A stretch of DNA of 64,000 nt from Boseongicola aestuarii (GTDB lineage: Bacteria; Pseudomonadota; Alphaproteobacteria; Rhodobacterales; Rhodobacteraceae): NCBI RefSeq assembly GCF_900184815.1, contig NZ_FXXQ01000003.1, forward strand, positions 186,001 to 250,000, written 5' to 3'. The stretch's first letter is position 1. The number at the start of each line of letters is the position of its first letter. The position numbers were made by a program, and so were the translations under genes. Positions 17,145-26,830 of this stretch are shown piece after piece. Under the pieces are notes generated by a model, which was not told the DNA's origin, searched no databases, and worked only from the letters and a program-made list of their open reading frames with translations.

Positions 17145-17897
17145 ATGTCGGTTCAAGGCAAAACAGTGATGATCACAGGCGCTAGCCGCGGGATCGGCGA
17201 AGCCGCAGCGCGGGAATTCGCGCGTGCTGGTGCGAATGTGGTTCTGGTGGCGCGCGGTCAGGACGCGATTGCCGGGATCGCCGGTGAAATCGGAGCGCAG
17301 GCGTTGGCAATCCCTTGCGATGTCAGCAAGTTCTGGGAAGTCGAACGCGCGGTTCAGGCGGCTGAGGACGCTTTTGGATCGGTCGATATTCTGGTGAACA
17401 ACGCTGGCATGATCGAACCCGTCGCGCATCTGGCCGCGATTGATCCGGCCGATTGGGATCGGGTGATCGACGTCAATCTGAAGGGCGTTTTCTACGGGAT
17501 GCGCGCGGCTCTGCCGGGGATGATTGCGCGGGGGGGTGGCTCGATCTTGAACATCTCGTCGGGGGCGGCAACCAATGCGATTGAGGGCTGGTCGCATTAT
17601 TGCGCCTCGAAGGCGGGTGTCTTGATGCTGACTCGGATGGGCGACAAGGAAAACCGTGACGCAGGTGTTAGGGTGATCGGGTTGTCGCCGGGGACGGTCG
17701 CTACCGATATGCAGCGCGAAATCAAGGCCAGTGGGGTCAATCCGGTGAGCCAGTTGGACTGGTCGGTGCATATTCCGCCAGACTGGCCGGCCAAGGCGTT
17801 GGTGTGGATGTGTGGTGCGGATGCGGACGGGTATCTGGGGCAGGACATTTCGTTGCGTGACGAAGGTATCCGGCGCGCGGTCGGGTTGATCGCATGA
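17145..17897 (+). CDS. Short-chain dehydrogenase/reductase (SDR)
   Basis: About 250 residues with the classical SDR signatures: cofactor motif TGASRGIG near residue 12, NNAG near 84, catalytic Ser in ISSGAA and the Tyr-x-x-x-Lys in HYCASK near 150. It oxidises or reduces an alcohol/ketone with NAD(P)H; substrate unknown. ATG at 17145 is chosen with GGAG close upstream; ATG at 17124 would add seven residues. It overlaps the next gene by ATGA, so the dehydrogenase and the enoyl-CoA hydratase homologue probably act in one acyl-CoA or hydroxy-acid pathway. Confidence 0.85.
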   Translation: MSVQGKTVMITGASRGIGEAAAREFARAGANVVLVARGQDAIAGIAGEIGAQALAIPCDVSKFWEVERAVQAAEDAFGSVDILVNNAGMIEPVAHLAAIDPADWDRVIDVNLKGVFYGMRAALPGMIARGGGSILNISSGAATNAIEGWSHYCASKAGVLMLTRMGDKENRDAGVRVIGLSPGTVATDMQREIKASGVNPVSQLDWSVHIPPDWPAKALVWMCGADADGYLGQDISLRDEGIRRAVGLIA

Positions 17898-18505
17898 TCG
17901 AGCGTTCGTTTGACGGCGAGGTTCTGACCTTGACGCTGAACCGACCGGACAAGGCGAATGCGTTGACAGGCGAGATGTTGGCGGCGTTGGCGGACGCGGT
18001 TGAGGGGATCGGTCCGGACGTTTGCGCGGTTGTTCTGACGGGCGCGGGCCGCGTGTTCAGTGCTGGTGCGGATTTGGAGGCGGCACGGGCCGGGCTGGCG
18101 GTTGATCCGGTGTGGGAACGATTGTCGGGCGCCATTGCTGCCTGTCCGGCCTTGACAGTGGCGGCCCTTAACGGGACGGCGGCGGGCGGAGCTTTGGGCA
18201 TGGTTCTGGCGTCTGATTTGCGTGTGGCTGTGCCGGGGGCGTCGATGTTTTATCCGGTGATGAAGCTGGGGTTTCTGCCGCAGCCATCGGATCCGGCGCG
18301 GATGGTAGAGATTGCGGGCGGATCTGCAGCGCGGCGGGTGTTTCTGGCCGGTGAAAAGATCGGTGCGCATGAGGCGAAGGTTTTGGGGTTGCTCGATGCG
18401 ATTGAAACGGACGTAATGGCTGCGGCCCGAGGCATGGTGGCGGATGCCTGCGCGGCGGGGCAGGCGCATGTGGCGGCGATCAAGGGTTTGATCCCTTCGG
18501 GTTAG
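17894..18505 (+). CDS. Short enoyl-CoA hydratase/isomerase family protein
   Basis: A 203-residue crotonase-fold protein with the two oxyanion-hole segments FSAGADLEAAR near 56-66 and GTAAGGALGM near 95-104. It is about 50-60 residues shorter than the usual enoyl-CoA hydratase: the C-terminal helical part is reduced. In the usual position of the second catalytic glutamate region it reads KLGFLPQPSDPARM, so hydratase activity is uncertain and an isomerase or hydrolase role is possible. Coupled to the SDR gene by ATGA; converges on the HNH gene with a four-base stop overlap. Confidence 0.75.
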   Translation: MIERSFDGEVLTLTLNRPDKANALTGEMLAALADAVEGIGPDVCAVVLTGAGRVFSAGADLEAARAGLAVDPVWERLSGAIAACPALTVAALNGTAAGGALGMVLASDLRVAVPGASMFYPVMKLGFLPQPSDPARMVEIAGGSAARRVFLAGEKIGAHEAKVLGLLDAIETDVMAAARGMVADACAAGQAHVAAIKGLIPSG

Positions 18506-18798
18506 CGTTTCTTGCGGCGCGCTCCGGGGGTTTTCGAGTGGAAGGTCGGTGGGCGTTTGGCGACCCATGCGAAGAAGGTTCTGAGCCGCGGGTGTTCGCG
18601 AAGTTTTTCGGGCGTGTCAAAGCCGCGGGCAAGTTCGGTTTCGGTGAGGGTGGCGTGGATTTCATTGTGGCAGATTTGGTGAAGAAGCACGGTGGGACCG
18701 TGTTTGCCTCCGCGCAGTTTGGGCGTGAGGTGGTGCTGGCTTTGCTTGGCGTCCGGCGGGATCGGACGGTCGCAGAGGGGGCAGATGGGATGGCTCAT
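18502..18798 (-). CDS. Small HNH endonuclease-family protein
   Basis: A 98-residue protein: MSHPICPLCDRPIPP gives a CPLC zinc knuckle, followed by QHHLTPKLRGG and HQICHNEIHATL, which supply the H-N-H pattern. Such small HNH proteins may be nucleases, but many chromosomal ones have no assigned role; no toxin or restriction partner is seen here. The tail is basic. Its start codon overlaps the start region of the divergent flavoprotein gene, so the two share their 5' ends, and no ribosome site is obvious. Confidence 0.75.
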   Translation of the reverse strand: MSHPICPLCDRPIPPDAKQSQHHLTPKLRGGKHGPTVLLHQICHNEIHATLTETELARGFDTPEKLREHPRLRTFFAWVAKRPPTFHSKTPGARRKKR

Positions 18799-20059
18799 GT
18801 CTGAAGAAACTGGCGGAAAGTCGCGCGATGACAAGGTCGAGGCTTTGGTTGTAGGGGCCGGGCCGGCCGGTTTGGCGGCGGCGGAGGTGCTGTCGGCGGG
18901 TGGATTGTCGGTGGTCGTGGCAGATGCGATGCCCTCGGTGGGGCGCAAGTTTCTGATGGCGGGGAAGTCGGGGTTGAACCTGACGAAGGACGAAGTTGGT
19001 TCGGCGTTTCGGGCGCGGTTTGGGGATGGCTCTGGGGCTTTTGTCGGCGCGATTGAAACGTTTGGGCCGGAGGCGGTGCAGGACTGGGCGCGTGGCTTGG
19101 GTGAGGAGGTGTTTACAGGCACCACGGGCCGCGTTTTTCCACGGGCGATGAAGGCGTCGCCGCTGTTGCGCCGATGGATGGGGCGCTTGGCGGAGCAAGG
19201 CGTTGCGGTGCGCACACGCTGGCGGTGGACGGGCTGGGACGGCGCGGGTTTCTTGTTTTCGACCTCTGACGGCGAGGTGCGTGTTTCGGCGGATGTGGCG
19301 GTGATGGCGCTGGGAGGCGGAAGCTGGGCGCGACTTGGATCGGACGGGGTCTGGGCTGAGGTGTTTGAGGCGGACGGGATTGCGCGCCGGGGGTTTGAGG
19401 CGTCGAATGCGGGGCTTCGTGTTAAGTGGTCTGACCATATGGTGGGGTTTTTGGGCACGCCGGTAAAAGGGACAGCATTTCGGGCCGACGAGGTCATGTC
19501 GCGGGGCGAGTGGGTGATTTCCAAGCGCGGGATTGAGGGCGGCGGGGTCTATGAGGTGACGCGTGCGGTGCGCGAGGGCGCGGCGCTGACGTTGGATTTG
19601 GTGCCGGAGTGGCCGGTTGAGGACGTGGTGCAGAAGTTGTCGCGGCCGCGTGGAAAGATGAGTGTTTCCAATTATTTGCGGAAAAGCTTAGGGCTTTCGA
19701 CAGTGCAGCGGGCGTTGTTGATGGAATGGGCGCGACCGCTGCCGGAGGGGGCTGCCTTGGCTGCTTTGATGAAGGCCGTACCAGTGCCCGTGGCGGGGTT
19801 GTTCCCGCTGGATGAGGCGATTTCGACGGCTGGTGGCGTAGCCTGGGAGGCGCTGGACGGGTTCATGCTGCGGGCGCGACCCGGCGTGTTCGTCGCGGGT
19901 GAGATGCTGGACTGGGATGCACCGACGGGCGGGTATTTGATTACCGGGTGTCTGGCAACGGGACGGGCAGCGGCGCAACAGGCTTTGGCGCATCGCGTTA
20001 TTAGTGGCCCAAAAGTATCCCAAGGAGTCGCGCAGCGACGGGGCAGCGCCCCTTCTTAA
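18785..20059 (+). CDS. HI0933/TIGR03862-type NAD(P)/FAD-dependent flavoprotein
   Basis: About 424 residues with the dinucleotide-binding VVGAGPAGLAAAEVL near residue 20 and GRKFLMAGKSGLNLT near 57, a hallmark of the HI0933-like/YhiN flavoproteins, specifically the TIGR03862 branch. Near the end GVFVAGEMLDWDAPTGGYLITG closes the FAD site. The reaction is unknown. ATG at 18785 has AGAGGGGG upstream; ATG at 18797 is an alternative that almost exactly abuts the HNH start. The last dozen or so residues are encoded by a dispersed palindromic element. Confidence 0.8.
   Translation: MGWLMSEETGGKSRDDKVEALVVGAGPAGLAAAEVLSAGGLSVVVADAMPSVGRKFLMAGKSGLNLTKDEVGSAFRARFGDGSGAFVGAIETFGPEAVQDWARGLGEEVFTGTTGRVFPRAMKASPLLRRWMGRLAEQGVAVRTRWRWTGWDGAGFLFSTSDGEVRVSADVAVMALGGGSWARLGSDGVWAEVFEADGIARRGFEASNAGLRVKWSDHMVGFLGTPVKGTAFRADEVMSRGEWVISKRGIEGGGVYEVTRAVREGAALTLDLVPEWPVEDVVQKLSRPRGKMSVSNYLRKSLGLSTVQRALLMEWARPLPEGAALAALMKAVPVPVAGLFPLDEAISTAGGVAWEALDGFMLRARPGVFVAGEMLDWDAPTGGYLITGCLATGRAAAQQALAHRVISGPKVSQGVAQRRGSAPS
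20011..20054 (+). repeat. Dispersed palindromic intergenic element, copy 3 (inside a coding end)
   Basis: AAAAGTATCCCAAGG at 20011, a small hairpin GTCGCGCAGCGAC at 20027-20039 and the palindrome GGGGCAGCGCCCC at 20040-20052. It matches the AT-box plus GC-palindrome layout of the other copies but lacks the CACCCTTT box. Unlike them it is translated: it supplies the C-terminal tail of the flavoprotein, just before the convergent stop codons. Confidence 0.6.
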
Positions 20060-20973
20060 AGTGACCAGTCGATTTCGGGACCGGCGGGGATGATGCCAAG
20101 CGGGTTTCGCAGTTCGGATTGCGAGTGGTAGCCGTTCTTGTAGACGTCAAAGCGCACGGTTTCGGCGATGCCGGGGCGGGCATAGAATTTGCGAGCATAG
20201 GTCCAGAGCGCCGGGTAGTCGGTGATGCGTCGAATGTTGCATTTGAAGGCGTAGTGATAGGCGACGTCAAAGCGGGCAAGTGTGGGGAAGAGGCGAATAT
20301 CGGCTTCGGTCAAGGTGTCGCCTACGAGGAATTCGGTTTTCTGAAGTTGGGTTTCGATGGCGTCTAGGGTGGCGAAGACCTGCGTGACGGCGGTGTCATA
20401 TGCGTCTTGGGTGCGGGCGAAACCGGCGCGGTAGACGCCGTTGTTGAGGTTCGGGTAGATGCGCTCGTTCCAGGCGTCGATCTGGGGTCTTGAGTCTTCA
20501 GGATAGAGATCGGGGCCTTGGCCGAAGAGGCCAAACATGCGGATGATATCGGCGCTTTCGTTGGACACGATCTGCCCTGTTTCGCGGTCCCAAAGGACGG
20601 GCATTGTGCAACGCCCCGTGTAGCCGGGGGATTGATACGCGTAGACCTGATGAATGGCGGAGACGCCGAGTTCCGGGTCGCTGAATTCTCCGGTTTCGTC
20701 GAAGACCCAGCCCTGGTCGGTTCGGCGGGGACGTGCGTAAGACACTGATATCGTGGAATGAAGTTTGAAAAACTCTCGCGCGATGAGGGCGCGGTGGGCC
20801 CACGGGCAATTCCAGGCGACATAGAGGTGATAGCGGCCCGCGTCGGGCGTGAAGGGGCCGTCGGGCGTGATCCAGTCGCGGATTTTGGCTTCCGCACGTT
20901 TGAATTCTCCGCCTGATGAGGTGTCAGCGGGAGGTTCGTTCACGTGGTATGTGCCATTGATCATCACGCCCAT
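20056..20973 (-). CDS. Glutathionyl-hydroquinone reductase (Xi-class glutathione transferase)
   Basis: A 305-residue protein with the long Xi-class N-terminal extension and the catalytic Cys56 in VAWNCPWAHRA, the YqjG/PcpF signature. An all-helical GST C-domain follows from about residue 165, and the tail NPLGIIPAGPEIDW is also typical. These enzymes remove glutathione from glutathionyl-hydroquinones and protect against quinones. It starts at ATG 20973 and lies 75 bases downstream of the NTF2-like gene, so it may be part of the leuS-holA run or separate. Confidence 0.88.
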   Translation of the reverse strand: MGVMINGTYHVNEPPADTSSGGEFKRAEAKIRDWITPDGPFTPDAGRYHLYVAWNCPWAHRALIAREFFKLHSTISVSYARPRRTDQGWVFDETGEFSDPELGVSAIHQVYAYQSPGYTGRCTMPVLWDRETGQIVSNESADIIRMFGLFGQGPDLYPEDSRPQIDAWNERIYPNLNNGVYRAGFARTQDAYDTAVTQVFATLDAIETQLQKTEFLVGDTLTEADIRLFPTLARFDVAYHYAFKCNIRRITDYPALWTYARKFYARPGIAETVRFDVYKNGYHSQSELRNPLGIIPAGPEIDWSL

Positions 20974-21048
20974 TGGTCGGCTCCCAGAACTCTTTGATTG
21001 GGAACCTAGTACGCGGATGTTGGTTTGGCGACGCGCAGGGTGTGTGCA

Positions 21049-21450
21049 CTAACTCCCAGACCGGAATGCTGACACGACGATGACCCAAGATCTCGCCGGG
21101 CGGATCATTGTGTAGAAGTGGCGCCAACTGCGCTCAAGAGAGCCGTCAGCACGCAAGAGTTCCCAATTTGCAGTGATTAGCGCGGTGTGCGAGCCCTGCG
21201 TTGTGAGGTCCGACCCGCAGAGACGCGCGGTGGCTACACCACCTGCCAAGAAGGCCGCACGGCGCTGTTCATTGAAGGCGAGAAGGTCGGTGGCCGTCGT
21301 GATGTCCACAGGCTGGCCATCGGTCAGGATCATATGGCAGGGAATGTGGAAAAACCGGTTGAGTTCTTCGCAGCCAAATGAGCCATCTATCACGCCCTGC
21401 CAAGTGTCGCGGTAGAGTTTTGGGAAATCCTTTAACGTTGTTCCCTCCAT
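21049..21450 (-). CDS. NTF2-like (SnoaL-fold) protein of unknown function
   Basis: A 133-residue protein starting MEGTTLKDFPKLYRDTW. The strand pattern, with an early helical part and a late block reading ANWELLRADGSLERSW then FYTMIRPARSWVIVVSAF, is that of NTF2-like proteins, which include small-molecule isomerases and binding proteins. No catalytic residues can be named. It begins one base after the GST stop on the same strand, so it is very likely translated from the same message as the GST and holA. Confidence 0.6.
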   Translation of the reverse strand: MEGTTLKDFPKLYRDTWQGVIDGSFGCEELNRFFHIPCHMILTDGQPVDITTATDLLAFNEQRRAAFLAGGVATARLCGSDLTTQGSHTALITANWELLRADGSLERSWRHFYTMIRPARSWVIVVSAFRSGS

Positions 21451-21451
21451 A

Positions 21452-22039
21452 TCAGCGGTTCTTTTGTGATGCCGCCCATGCCGGGCGGGCTTTTTGGCGG
21501 TCGAGGTAAGACTGCGCCTTTTCGGAGATCTCGTGGAAATCGGTGGCCCAGAAGATGCAGTGCGTGGCGATGATGTCGGCGATGGTGAAGGAGTCGCCGC
21601 CGATGAAGTCTGCATCGCCGAGTAGCGTGTCGAATTTGGTGTTGGCTTGCCGGAAATCGGTGTCGAGGAGGGGGAAGATCTCGGGGTGGCGCAGCTTTTC
21701 GGGCAGCACGTAGCTGTGGCGGGAGCGCATCCAGAGAGGGACTTCAAACTCGGTTAGCAGGAAGGCGATGCGGGCATCCATATGGGCGCGGGCGTGGGTG
21801 CCGGGTGCGTATGTCAGGCGGCTTTCGCGGTCGGACAGGTGATAGAGGATCGCGGTGCTGTCAGTGAGTATGGTGTCGCCATCTTTCAGGACGGGGACCT
21901 GCTTTAGCGGGTTCAGCGCGTTGATCTCGGGCGAATGCGGGCGGGCGATATGGTGATCGTAAGGCAGGCCCAGTTCTTCGAGGCACCACAGGACGCGGGA
22001 AGTTCTGGTGGCGGTTGGGCCAATGACGGTCAGGGTCAT
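21452..22039 (-). CDS. Glutathione S-transferase family protein
   Basis: A 195-residue GST: thioredoxin-like N-domain opening MTLTVIGPTATRTSRVLWCL, with the glutathione contact NPLKQVPVLKDGDTILTDSTAI near 42-65, then a helical C-domain carrying FTIADIIATHCI. The first active-site loop has Ser and Thr residues, as in theta/beta-like classes. The substrate is unknown. The ATG at 22039 overlaps the holA stop (ATGA); the open frame further upstream lies within holA and is not used. Confidence 0.85.
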   Translation of the reverse strand: MTLTVIGPTATRTSRVLWCLEELGLPYDHHIARPHSPEINALNPLKQVPVLKDGDTILTDSTAILYHLSDRESRLTYAPGTHARAHMDARIAFLLTEFEVPLWMRSRHSYVLPEKLRHPEIFPLLDTDFRQANTKFDTLLGDADFIGGDSFTIADIIATHCIFWATDFHEISEKAQSYLDRQKARPAWAASQKNR

Positions 22040-23058
22040 CTTCGGTTCATCCATGCGATTTTGAGGAGGGTGCGTTCCATGAGTGCCATGTCGGGGGCGC
22101 GGTTTGTGGAGCGCAGAGTGAGGTCGGTATCGAGGAGCAGCGCCAGCGCGCGTTCTGTTTTGTGCATGCCCCATTGGGTGGCCTGGCGTTGTATGCGGTC
22201 GCGGCGGGGGCCGAAGACGGGGGGTCTCAGCTTGCCGATGCCGCTGCCAGGGCCGCCGGGATCGGAGGCAACAGTGTGCAGCGTCTTGAAATGACGCGTT
22301 GCGCCGATGCAGATGCCGACCGCGCCGATGCCTTGCGCTTGCAGGCGTTTCAGGACAGGGCCGATGCGGTGCGCTTCGCCATCAGCTGTGATGTTTAGGA
22401 CGTCGTCGATGCCCGCTTCAATGGATTGAGGGGCGGAGAGGTCGACCTCGTCGGGTGTCAGGGGGGTGTCGTCGCCCCGTTTATAGAGGGCGATTTTTTC
22501 GAGCGTCTGGCGGAAGTCGCCGGGGTCGATGACGCGCGAAAGGTTGGTGAGGGCGGCCATGGCGTCGGTGGAGATATTGGTGAGGCCGGACTGGTTGAGC
22601 GCGGCTTCGATTTCGGCGCGGCTGGGCGGGTCGTCGTAGATGCCGGTGGCGTAGGCCGTTGAATGATCCTCGAAGGCTTTGCGGAGTTTGGACTTAGCAG
22701 TGAGTTGTCCGGCGGTTGCAACGATCTGGGCGTCGCCCGGTTGCCAGTCCGCGAGGGCGGCTTTGATCGTCTCTGTGAGGCCGTCGGTGGCGTCTTCGAC
22801 GAAGGCGACACGGGGGCCGGGGAAAAAGCCCTGAGATTTCAGGGCGTCATTGAGGAGGGCCGGGTCTTTGCGCAACTCGGCGGCAGGAATGCGGGTGAGG
22901 CGCATTTCCTCTTCGCCTTGGGGGCCTATCAGGGCTTTGATGACTTCCTGGCGGCGCAAGGCCACGCGCATGGCGTCCGAGCCGTAGATCAAAAGGCCGG
23001 TTTTGGCCGGGTCGGGCTTGGCGAAATAGGCGGGCGCGTCGCGGGGGGAGAGTTTCAT
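22036..23058 (-). CDS. holA: DNA polymerase III delta subunit HolA
   Basis: A 340-residue clamp-loader subunit that opens the beta sliding clamp. The N-terminal [21 protein letters not shown] leads into an AAA+-like domain without a working Walker A, as normal for delta; GFFPGPRVAFVEDATDG near residue 77 and the helical collar domain in the C-terminal third (about 215-340) are characteristic. The ATGA overlap with lptE upstream and with the GST downstream shows tight coupling; the leuS-lptE-holA order is widespread in Proteobacteria. Confidence 0.93.
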   Translation of the reverse strand: MKLSPRDAPAYFAKPDPAKTGLLIYGSDAMRVALRRQEVIKALIGPQGEEEMRLTRIPAAELRKDPALLNDALKSQGFFPGPRVAFVEDATDGLTETIKAALADWQPGDAQIVATAGQLTAKSKLRKAFEDHSTAYATGIYDDPPSRAEIEAALNQSGLTNISTDAMAALTNLSRVIDPGDFRQTLEKIALYKRGDDTPLTPDEVDLSAPQSIEAGIDDVLNITADGEAHRIGPVLKRLQAQGIGAVGICIGATRHFKTLHTVASDPGGPGSGIGKLRPPVFGPRRDRIQRQATQWGMHKTERALALLLDTDLTLRSTNRAPDMALMERTLLKIAWMNRR

Positions 23059-23531
23059 ATCGCGTCGGCGCGGGCGAGTATGTCGGCGGTTATGCGGTCG
23101 GCGAGAAGGATCATCAGGCGCTCGCGGGCGTCGCGTTGCGCGATGATTGTGGCGACCGTGGTCGAAGTGGCGGAGTAGGCGGTGAAGCTTTGTTCGCTGC
23201 CGGAAAGCACCGTTTCGCCGTCACGGGTCAGGATCCAGTCGACTTTGCCGATCACGTTGTAGCGGTTGATCGAGCCGTCGGGCAGGACGCCGATTTCTTC
23301 TTCGGCAAGGAAGATGTCGGCGTCGAGGATCATATCCGGAGCTTCGGGCAGACCGAGACGCTCTTTAAGGCGGCGGGTCAGGGCGCGGCCTTCTTCGTCG
23401 ACCGGAGGCAGGACGTCGATGCGGCCCGAAAGGTTTTGGGCCATGCCGCCGGGTCCGTAGACAGGTTTGAACCCGCAGGCGGCGAGGCCTGCGGCGGCGA
23501 TCAGAAGAAAGGTGCGTCTAGATAACGACAT
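23055..23531 (-). CDS. lptE: LPS-assembly lipoprotein LptE
   Basis: A 158-residue protein with a lipoprotein signal peptide: [16 protein letters not shown] places the lipidated Cys at position 19, followed by FKPVYGPGG, the usual LptE opening in alphaproteobacteria. LptE plugs the LptD barrel in the outer membrane and helps deliver LPS to the surface. Its start overlaps the leuS stop by 14 bases and its stop overlaps the holA start. Confidence 0.9.
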   Translation of the reverse strand: MSLSRRTFLLIAAAGLAACGFKPVYGPGGMAQNLSGRIDVLPPVDEEGRALTRRLKERLGLPEAPDMILDADIFLAEEEIGVLPDGSINRYNVIGKVDWILTRDGETVLSGSEQSFTAYSATSTTVATIIAQRDARERLMILLADRITADILARADAI

Positions 23532-26073
23532 TCACGATGCGCCCCGGCACGACGATAAGCTTTTTCGGCTGGCCGCCTGCCAGCGCTTTGACGACAGCAT
23601 CGTTGGCAAGTGCCAGCTTTTCAACCTCTGCCTTGTCCATGTCCTTGGGCACGCTGATTTCCGCGCGGCGTTTGCCATTAATCTGTATCGGCAGGGTGAC
23701 CGTGTCTTCGACGAGGAGGCTTTCGTCGGCGACAGGCCACTGGGCGTTGGCGATGAGGCCTTCGCCGCCGAGCATGGACCAGACTTCTTCCGACAGGTGC
23801 GGGGTGAAGGGGGCCATGAGTTGAGCGAGAGTCTTTGCAGCGTCGCGTTTGGTGGGCGTGCTGGCCTTGGATTTCTGAAGGGCGTTCGTGAAAGCGTAAA
23901 GCTTTGCAATTGCGGCGTTAAAGCCGAATGTGTCGACGCCCATCGTGACGTCGTGGATGGCCTTGTGGGTGGCGCGCATCAGGTCCTGATCTTCGGCGGC
24001 GTTGCCTTCGTTGTCGGACGCATTCGCGATTTCGGAAGCGATGCGGTGGACGCGGGCGAGGTGTTTTGCCGAGGCTTCGGCCCCGGAGGCGGTCCATTCG
24101 ACGTCGCGCTCTGGCGGGCTGTCGGAGAGGACGAACCAGCGGGCGGTGTCTGCGCCGTATTGGTCGATGATCGCCACGGGATCGACGACGTTCTTTTTCG
24201 ACTTGGACATTTTGGCGGAGGGGATGATTTCAACCTCCTGACCTGTCGCGCCAAGGCGCGCGCCACTTTCGTGGACTTCTACGTCTTCAGGGAAGTGATA
24301 GACCGGGCGGTCGTTTTCGTCGCGGGTGACGTAGATCGCGTGGGTCACCATGCCTTGGGTGAAGAGGGCGTCGAAGGGCTCGATCGCAGAGGCGGGCAGG
24401 TGGCCGCAGATGTGCATGGCGCGGGCGAAAAAGCGGGAATAGAGGAGGTGCAGGATCGCGTGTTCGATGCCGCCGATGTATTGGTCGACGTTCATCCAGT
24501 ATTCGGCGTCTTCCATGCTGGTTGGAGTCGTCGCGCGGGGTGCGGTGAAGCGTGCGAAATACCACGAGGAATCGACGAAGGTGTCCATCGTGTCGGTTTC
24601 GCGTTTCGCTGGCTTGCCGCAGGATGGGCAGGCGCAATCGCGCCAAGTGGGGTGACGGTCGAGTGGGTTGCCGGGGACGTCGAATGTGACGTCTTCGGGG
24701 AGTTCGACGGGCAGGTTTTCTTTCTTTTCGGGCACGACGCCGCAATCATCGCAGTGGATGACAGGGATCGGGCAGCCCCAGTAGCGTTGGCGGCTGAGGC
24801 CCCAGTCGCGCAAGCGGTAGTTGGTGACACCTTTGCCCCAGCCCGCTTTTTCGGCGAAGTCGATGGTGGCGTCGATGGCTTCGTCGCCGGTGGCAAGGTC
24901 GAGGCCCGCGAAGTGGTTTAGCCAGCGGACCTTTTCTGTCTTGGGCGGCACGAAGGCTTCGTCGCGGACTGGCATGGGATTTTCTGGCGCGAGGAACGTG
25001 TCGATCACCGGGAGAGCGTATTTGCGGCAGAAGTCGAGGTCACGCTGGTCATGCGCCGGGCAGCCGAAAATCGCGCCGGTGCCGTAGTCCATCAGGATGA
25101 AGTTGGCGATCCAGACCGGCAGAACCCAATCGGGGTTCAGGGGGTGTTTGACTTTGAGGCCGGTGTCGAGGCCCAGCTTTTCGGCTTTGTCGAGCGCCTC
25201 GGCGGTGGTGCCGCCCTTGGCGACTTCGGCGCGGAAGGCGGCGACGTCCGGGTTGGTTTCGGCCAGTTCCTTGGCGATGGGATGGTCGGGGGAGATGCCG
25301 ACGAAGGACGCGCCCATCAGCGTGTCGGGGCGGGTTGTGTAGACCTCGATCGCCTGACAACCGTCGGTGCCTTCGAATGAGAATTGCAGGCCGCGTGATT
25401 TGCCGATCCAGTTGGACTGCATCAGCTTCACTTTGGCGGGCCAGTTGTCCAGTCCGTCGATGGCGTCGAGCAGTTCTTCGGAGAAGTCGCTAATTTTGAA
25501 GAACCATTGTGTGAGTTCACGCCGCACGACCTCAGCGCCCGAGCGCCAACCTTTGCCGTCGATAACCTGTTCGTTGGCCAGAACGGTCATGTCGACCGGA
25601 TCCCAGTTCACGGTAGCGTTCTTGCGATAGACCAGCCCCTTTTCGAGGAAGTCGATGAACATGGACTGTTGCTGGCCGTAGTATTCGGGGTCGCAGGTGG
25701 CGAACATGCGCGACCAGTCGAGGCCGAAGCCAAGCGGTTTCATCTGCGCGACCATCGTGTCGATGTTTTCGTAGGTCCAGGTCTTCGGGTGGCCGCCGAT
25801 GGCCATGGCGGCGTTTTCAGCGGGCATTCCAAAGGCGTCAAAGCCCATCGGGTGCAGGACGTTGTGACCCGTGGAGAGCTTGTAGCGCGCGATCACGTCG
25901 CCCATTGTATAGTTGCGCACATGTCCGATGTGGATACGGCCCGACGGATAGGGAAACATCTCAAGCACATAGTATTTCGGTTTGCCGCCCTCTTTGGTCG
26001 CGACAAAGGTGCCGGCCTCGTCCCAGGCCTTTTGCCATTTCGGTTCGATGGTCTTGGTGTCGTAAGCGGACAT
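23518..26073 (-). CDS. leuS: Leucyl-tRNA synthetase
   Basis: An 851-residue class I synthetase. HIGH motif in [10 protein letters not shown] near residue 47; the CP1 editing domain spans roughly 220-400 with a T-rich [11 protein letters not shown] segment near 246; KMSKS in [12 protein letters not shown] near 620; C-terminal anticodon-binding and appended domain to the end. Length matches bacterial LeuRS. It heads the leuS-lptE-holA run and is separated from the upstream DUF3576 gene by a stem-loop. Confidence 0.97.
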   Translation of the reverse strand: MSAYDTKTIEPKWQKAWDEAGTFVATKEGGKPKYYVLEMFPYPSGRIHIGHVRNYTMGDVIARYKLSTGHNVLHPMGFDAFGMPAENAAMAIGGHPKTWTYENIDTMVAQMKPLGFGLDWSRMFATCDPEYYGQQQSMFIDFLEKGLVYRKNATVNWDPVDMTVLANEQVIDGKGWRSGAEVVRRELTQWFFKISDFSEELLDAIDGLDNWPAKVKLMQSNWIGKSRGLQFSFEGTDGCQAIEVYTTRPDTLMGASFVGISPDHPIAKELAETNPDVAAFRAEVAKGGTTAEALDKAEKLGLDTGLKVKHPLNPDWVLPVWIANFILMDYGTGAIFGCPAHDQRDLDFCRKYALPVIDTFLAPENPMPVRDEAFVPPKTEKVRWLNHFAGLDLATGDEAIDATIDFAEKAGWGKGVTNYRLRDWGLSRQRYWGCPIPVIHCDDCGVVPEKKENLPVELPEDVTFDVPGNPLDRHPTWRDCACPSCGKPAKRETDTMDTFVDSSWYFARFTAPRATTPTSMEDAEYWMNVDQYIGGIEHAILHLLYSRFFARAMHICGHLPASAIEPFDALFTQGMVTHAIYVTRDENDRPVYHFPEDVEVHESGARLGATGQEVEIIPSAKMSKSKKNVVDPVAIIDQYGADTARWFVLSDSPPERDVEWTASGAEASAKHLARVHRIASEIANASDNEGNAAEDQDLMRATHKAIHDVTMGVDTFGFNAAIAKLYAFTNALQKSKASTPTKRDAAKTLAQLMAPFTPHLSEEVWSMLGGEGLIANAQWPVADESLLVEDTVTLPIQINGKRRAEISVPKDMDKAEVEKLALANDAVVKALAGGQPKKLIVVPGRIVNVVI

Positions 26074-26100
26074 GGGGCAAGTCTTTCGAGAAAGTGAAAA

Positions 26101-26122
26101 GGCCGGGCGTCGGGGCCCGGCC
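26101..26122 (-). terminator. Stem-loop between DUF3576 and leuS
   Basis: On the minus strand GGCCGGGC pairs perfectly with GCCCGGCC over a six-base loop and is followed by TTTTC. It lies about 30 bases after the DUF3576 stop and 28 bases before the leuS start, and probably ends the DUF3576 transcript. Confidence 0.75.
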
Positions 26123-26151
26123 AGCGTGTTAGTCGGGCGAGCGGATAAGGT

Positions 26152-26637
26152 CTATAGGTCGAGGTCCTGAATGCGAAGCTGCCGCGCGCGGGTCAGGATC
26201 GCGTCTTCCACGGCGCGCACGGTTGCAGTCGGTACGGGGCCTGCGCGTGTGGCAAGGGCAAGGTTCAGCGATCGTGCCTCAAGCGCTGGGTCGCGCACGA
26301 AGACCGTCGCGCGATAGGCGGTTCCGCCGCCGGGGGGTGTGCCAAAGCCGGTCACGATCAGTCCTGTGAAAGGGTCAGCAGTCTGGATCGGCAGGAAGTC
26401 GAGTACGTCGAAAGTGGCGTTCCAGATATACTTGTTCACCTCGATCGTGACGTTCGGATCGTCCCGGTTCGAGAACAAATCCCAGATCGTTCCGCGCCGC
26501 TCTTCGTTGGCGAACGATTCGTTTTCGGCGGGATCCTGATCAAACACGTTGCTGAATGCGCCGCATCCGGACAGAAAAACCGCCAACGCGAGTGGCGCCA
26601 GAGCTTTGCCTGCGACAATTCGTGCGAATGCCCGCAT
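26152..26637 (-). CDS. DUF3576 domain-containing lipoprotein
   Basis: A 161-residue protein whose signal peptide ends in a lipobox, LSGCGAF, with the lipidated Cys at 25. The body (GTIWDLFSNRDDPNVT near 50, then WNATFDVLDFLP and GFGTPPGGGTAYRATV) matches DUF3576, found in alphaproteobacteria with no known role. It is probably an outer-membrane or periplasm-facing lipoprotein. It lies upstream of leuS, as is common in relatives, and diverges from the porin gene over 245 bases. Confidence 0.82.
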   Translation of the reverse strand: MRAFARIVAGKALAPLALAVFLSGCGAFSNVFDQDPAENESFANEERRGTIWDLFSNRDDPNVTIEVNKYIWNATFDVLDFLPIQTADPFTGLIVTGFGTPPGGGTAYRATVFVRDPALEARSLNLALATRAGPVPTATVRAVEDAILTRARQLRIQDLDL

Positions 26638-26830
26638 GTGCCTTATCCTTCCTTCTATTCAAGGCATGAGTAGCCGAGCGTTCCCTGTGTCTCAAGGGGT
26701 TTCGCGGCAAATGACCCTGTGTCCGCTTCGCAATCACTGTGGCAAAGCTGCACCATCCCTTTTGAGTCTCATTCGGTGCGGGGCAGGTGACTTGCAATCT
26801 TGAGCCCGGAGAGGGAAACACGTTTCCAAT

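Noticed and set aside
23467-24921. 484-codon open frame antisense to leuS and lptE
   Set aside because: No recognisable motif, and both sense genes are certain.
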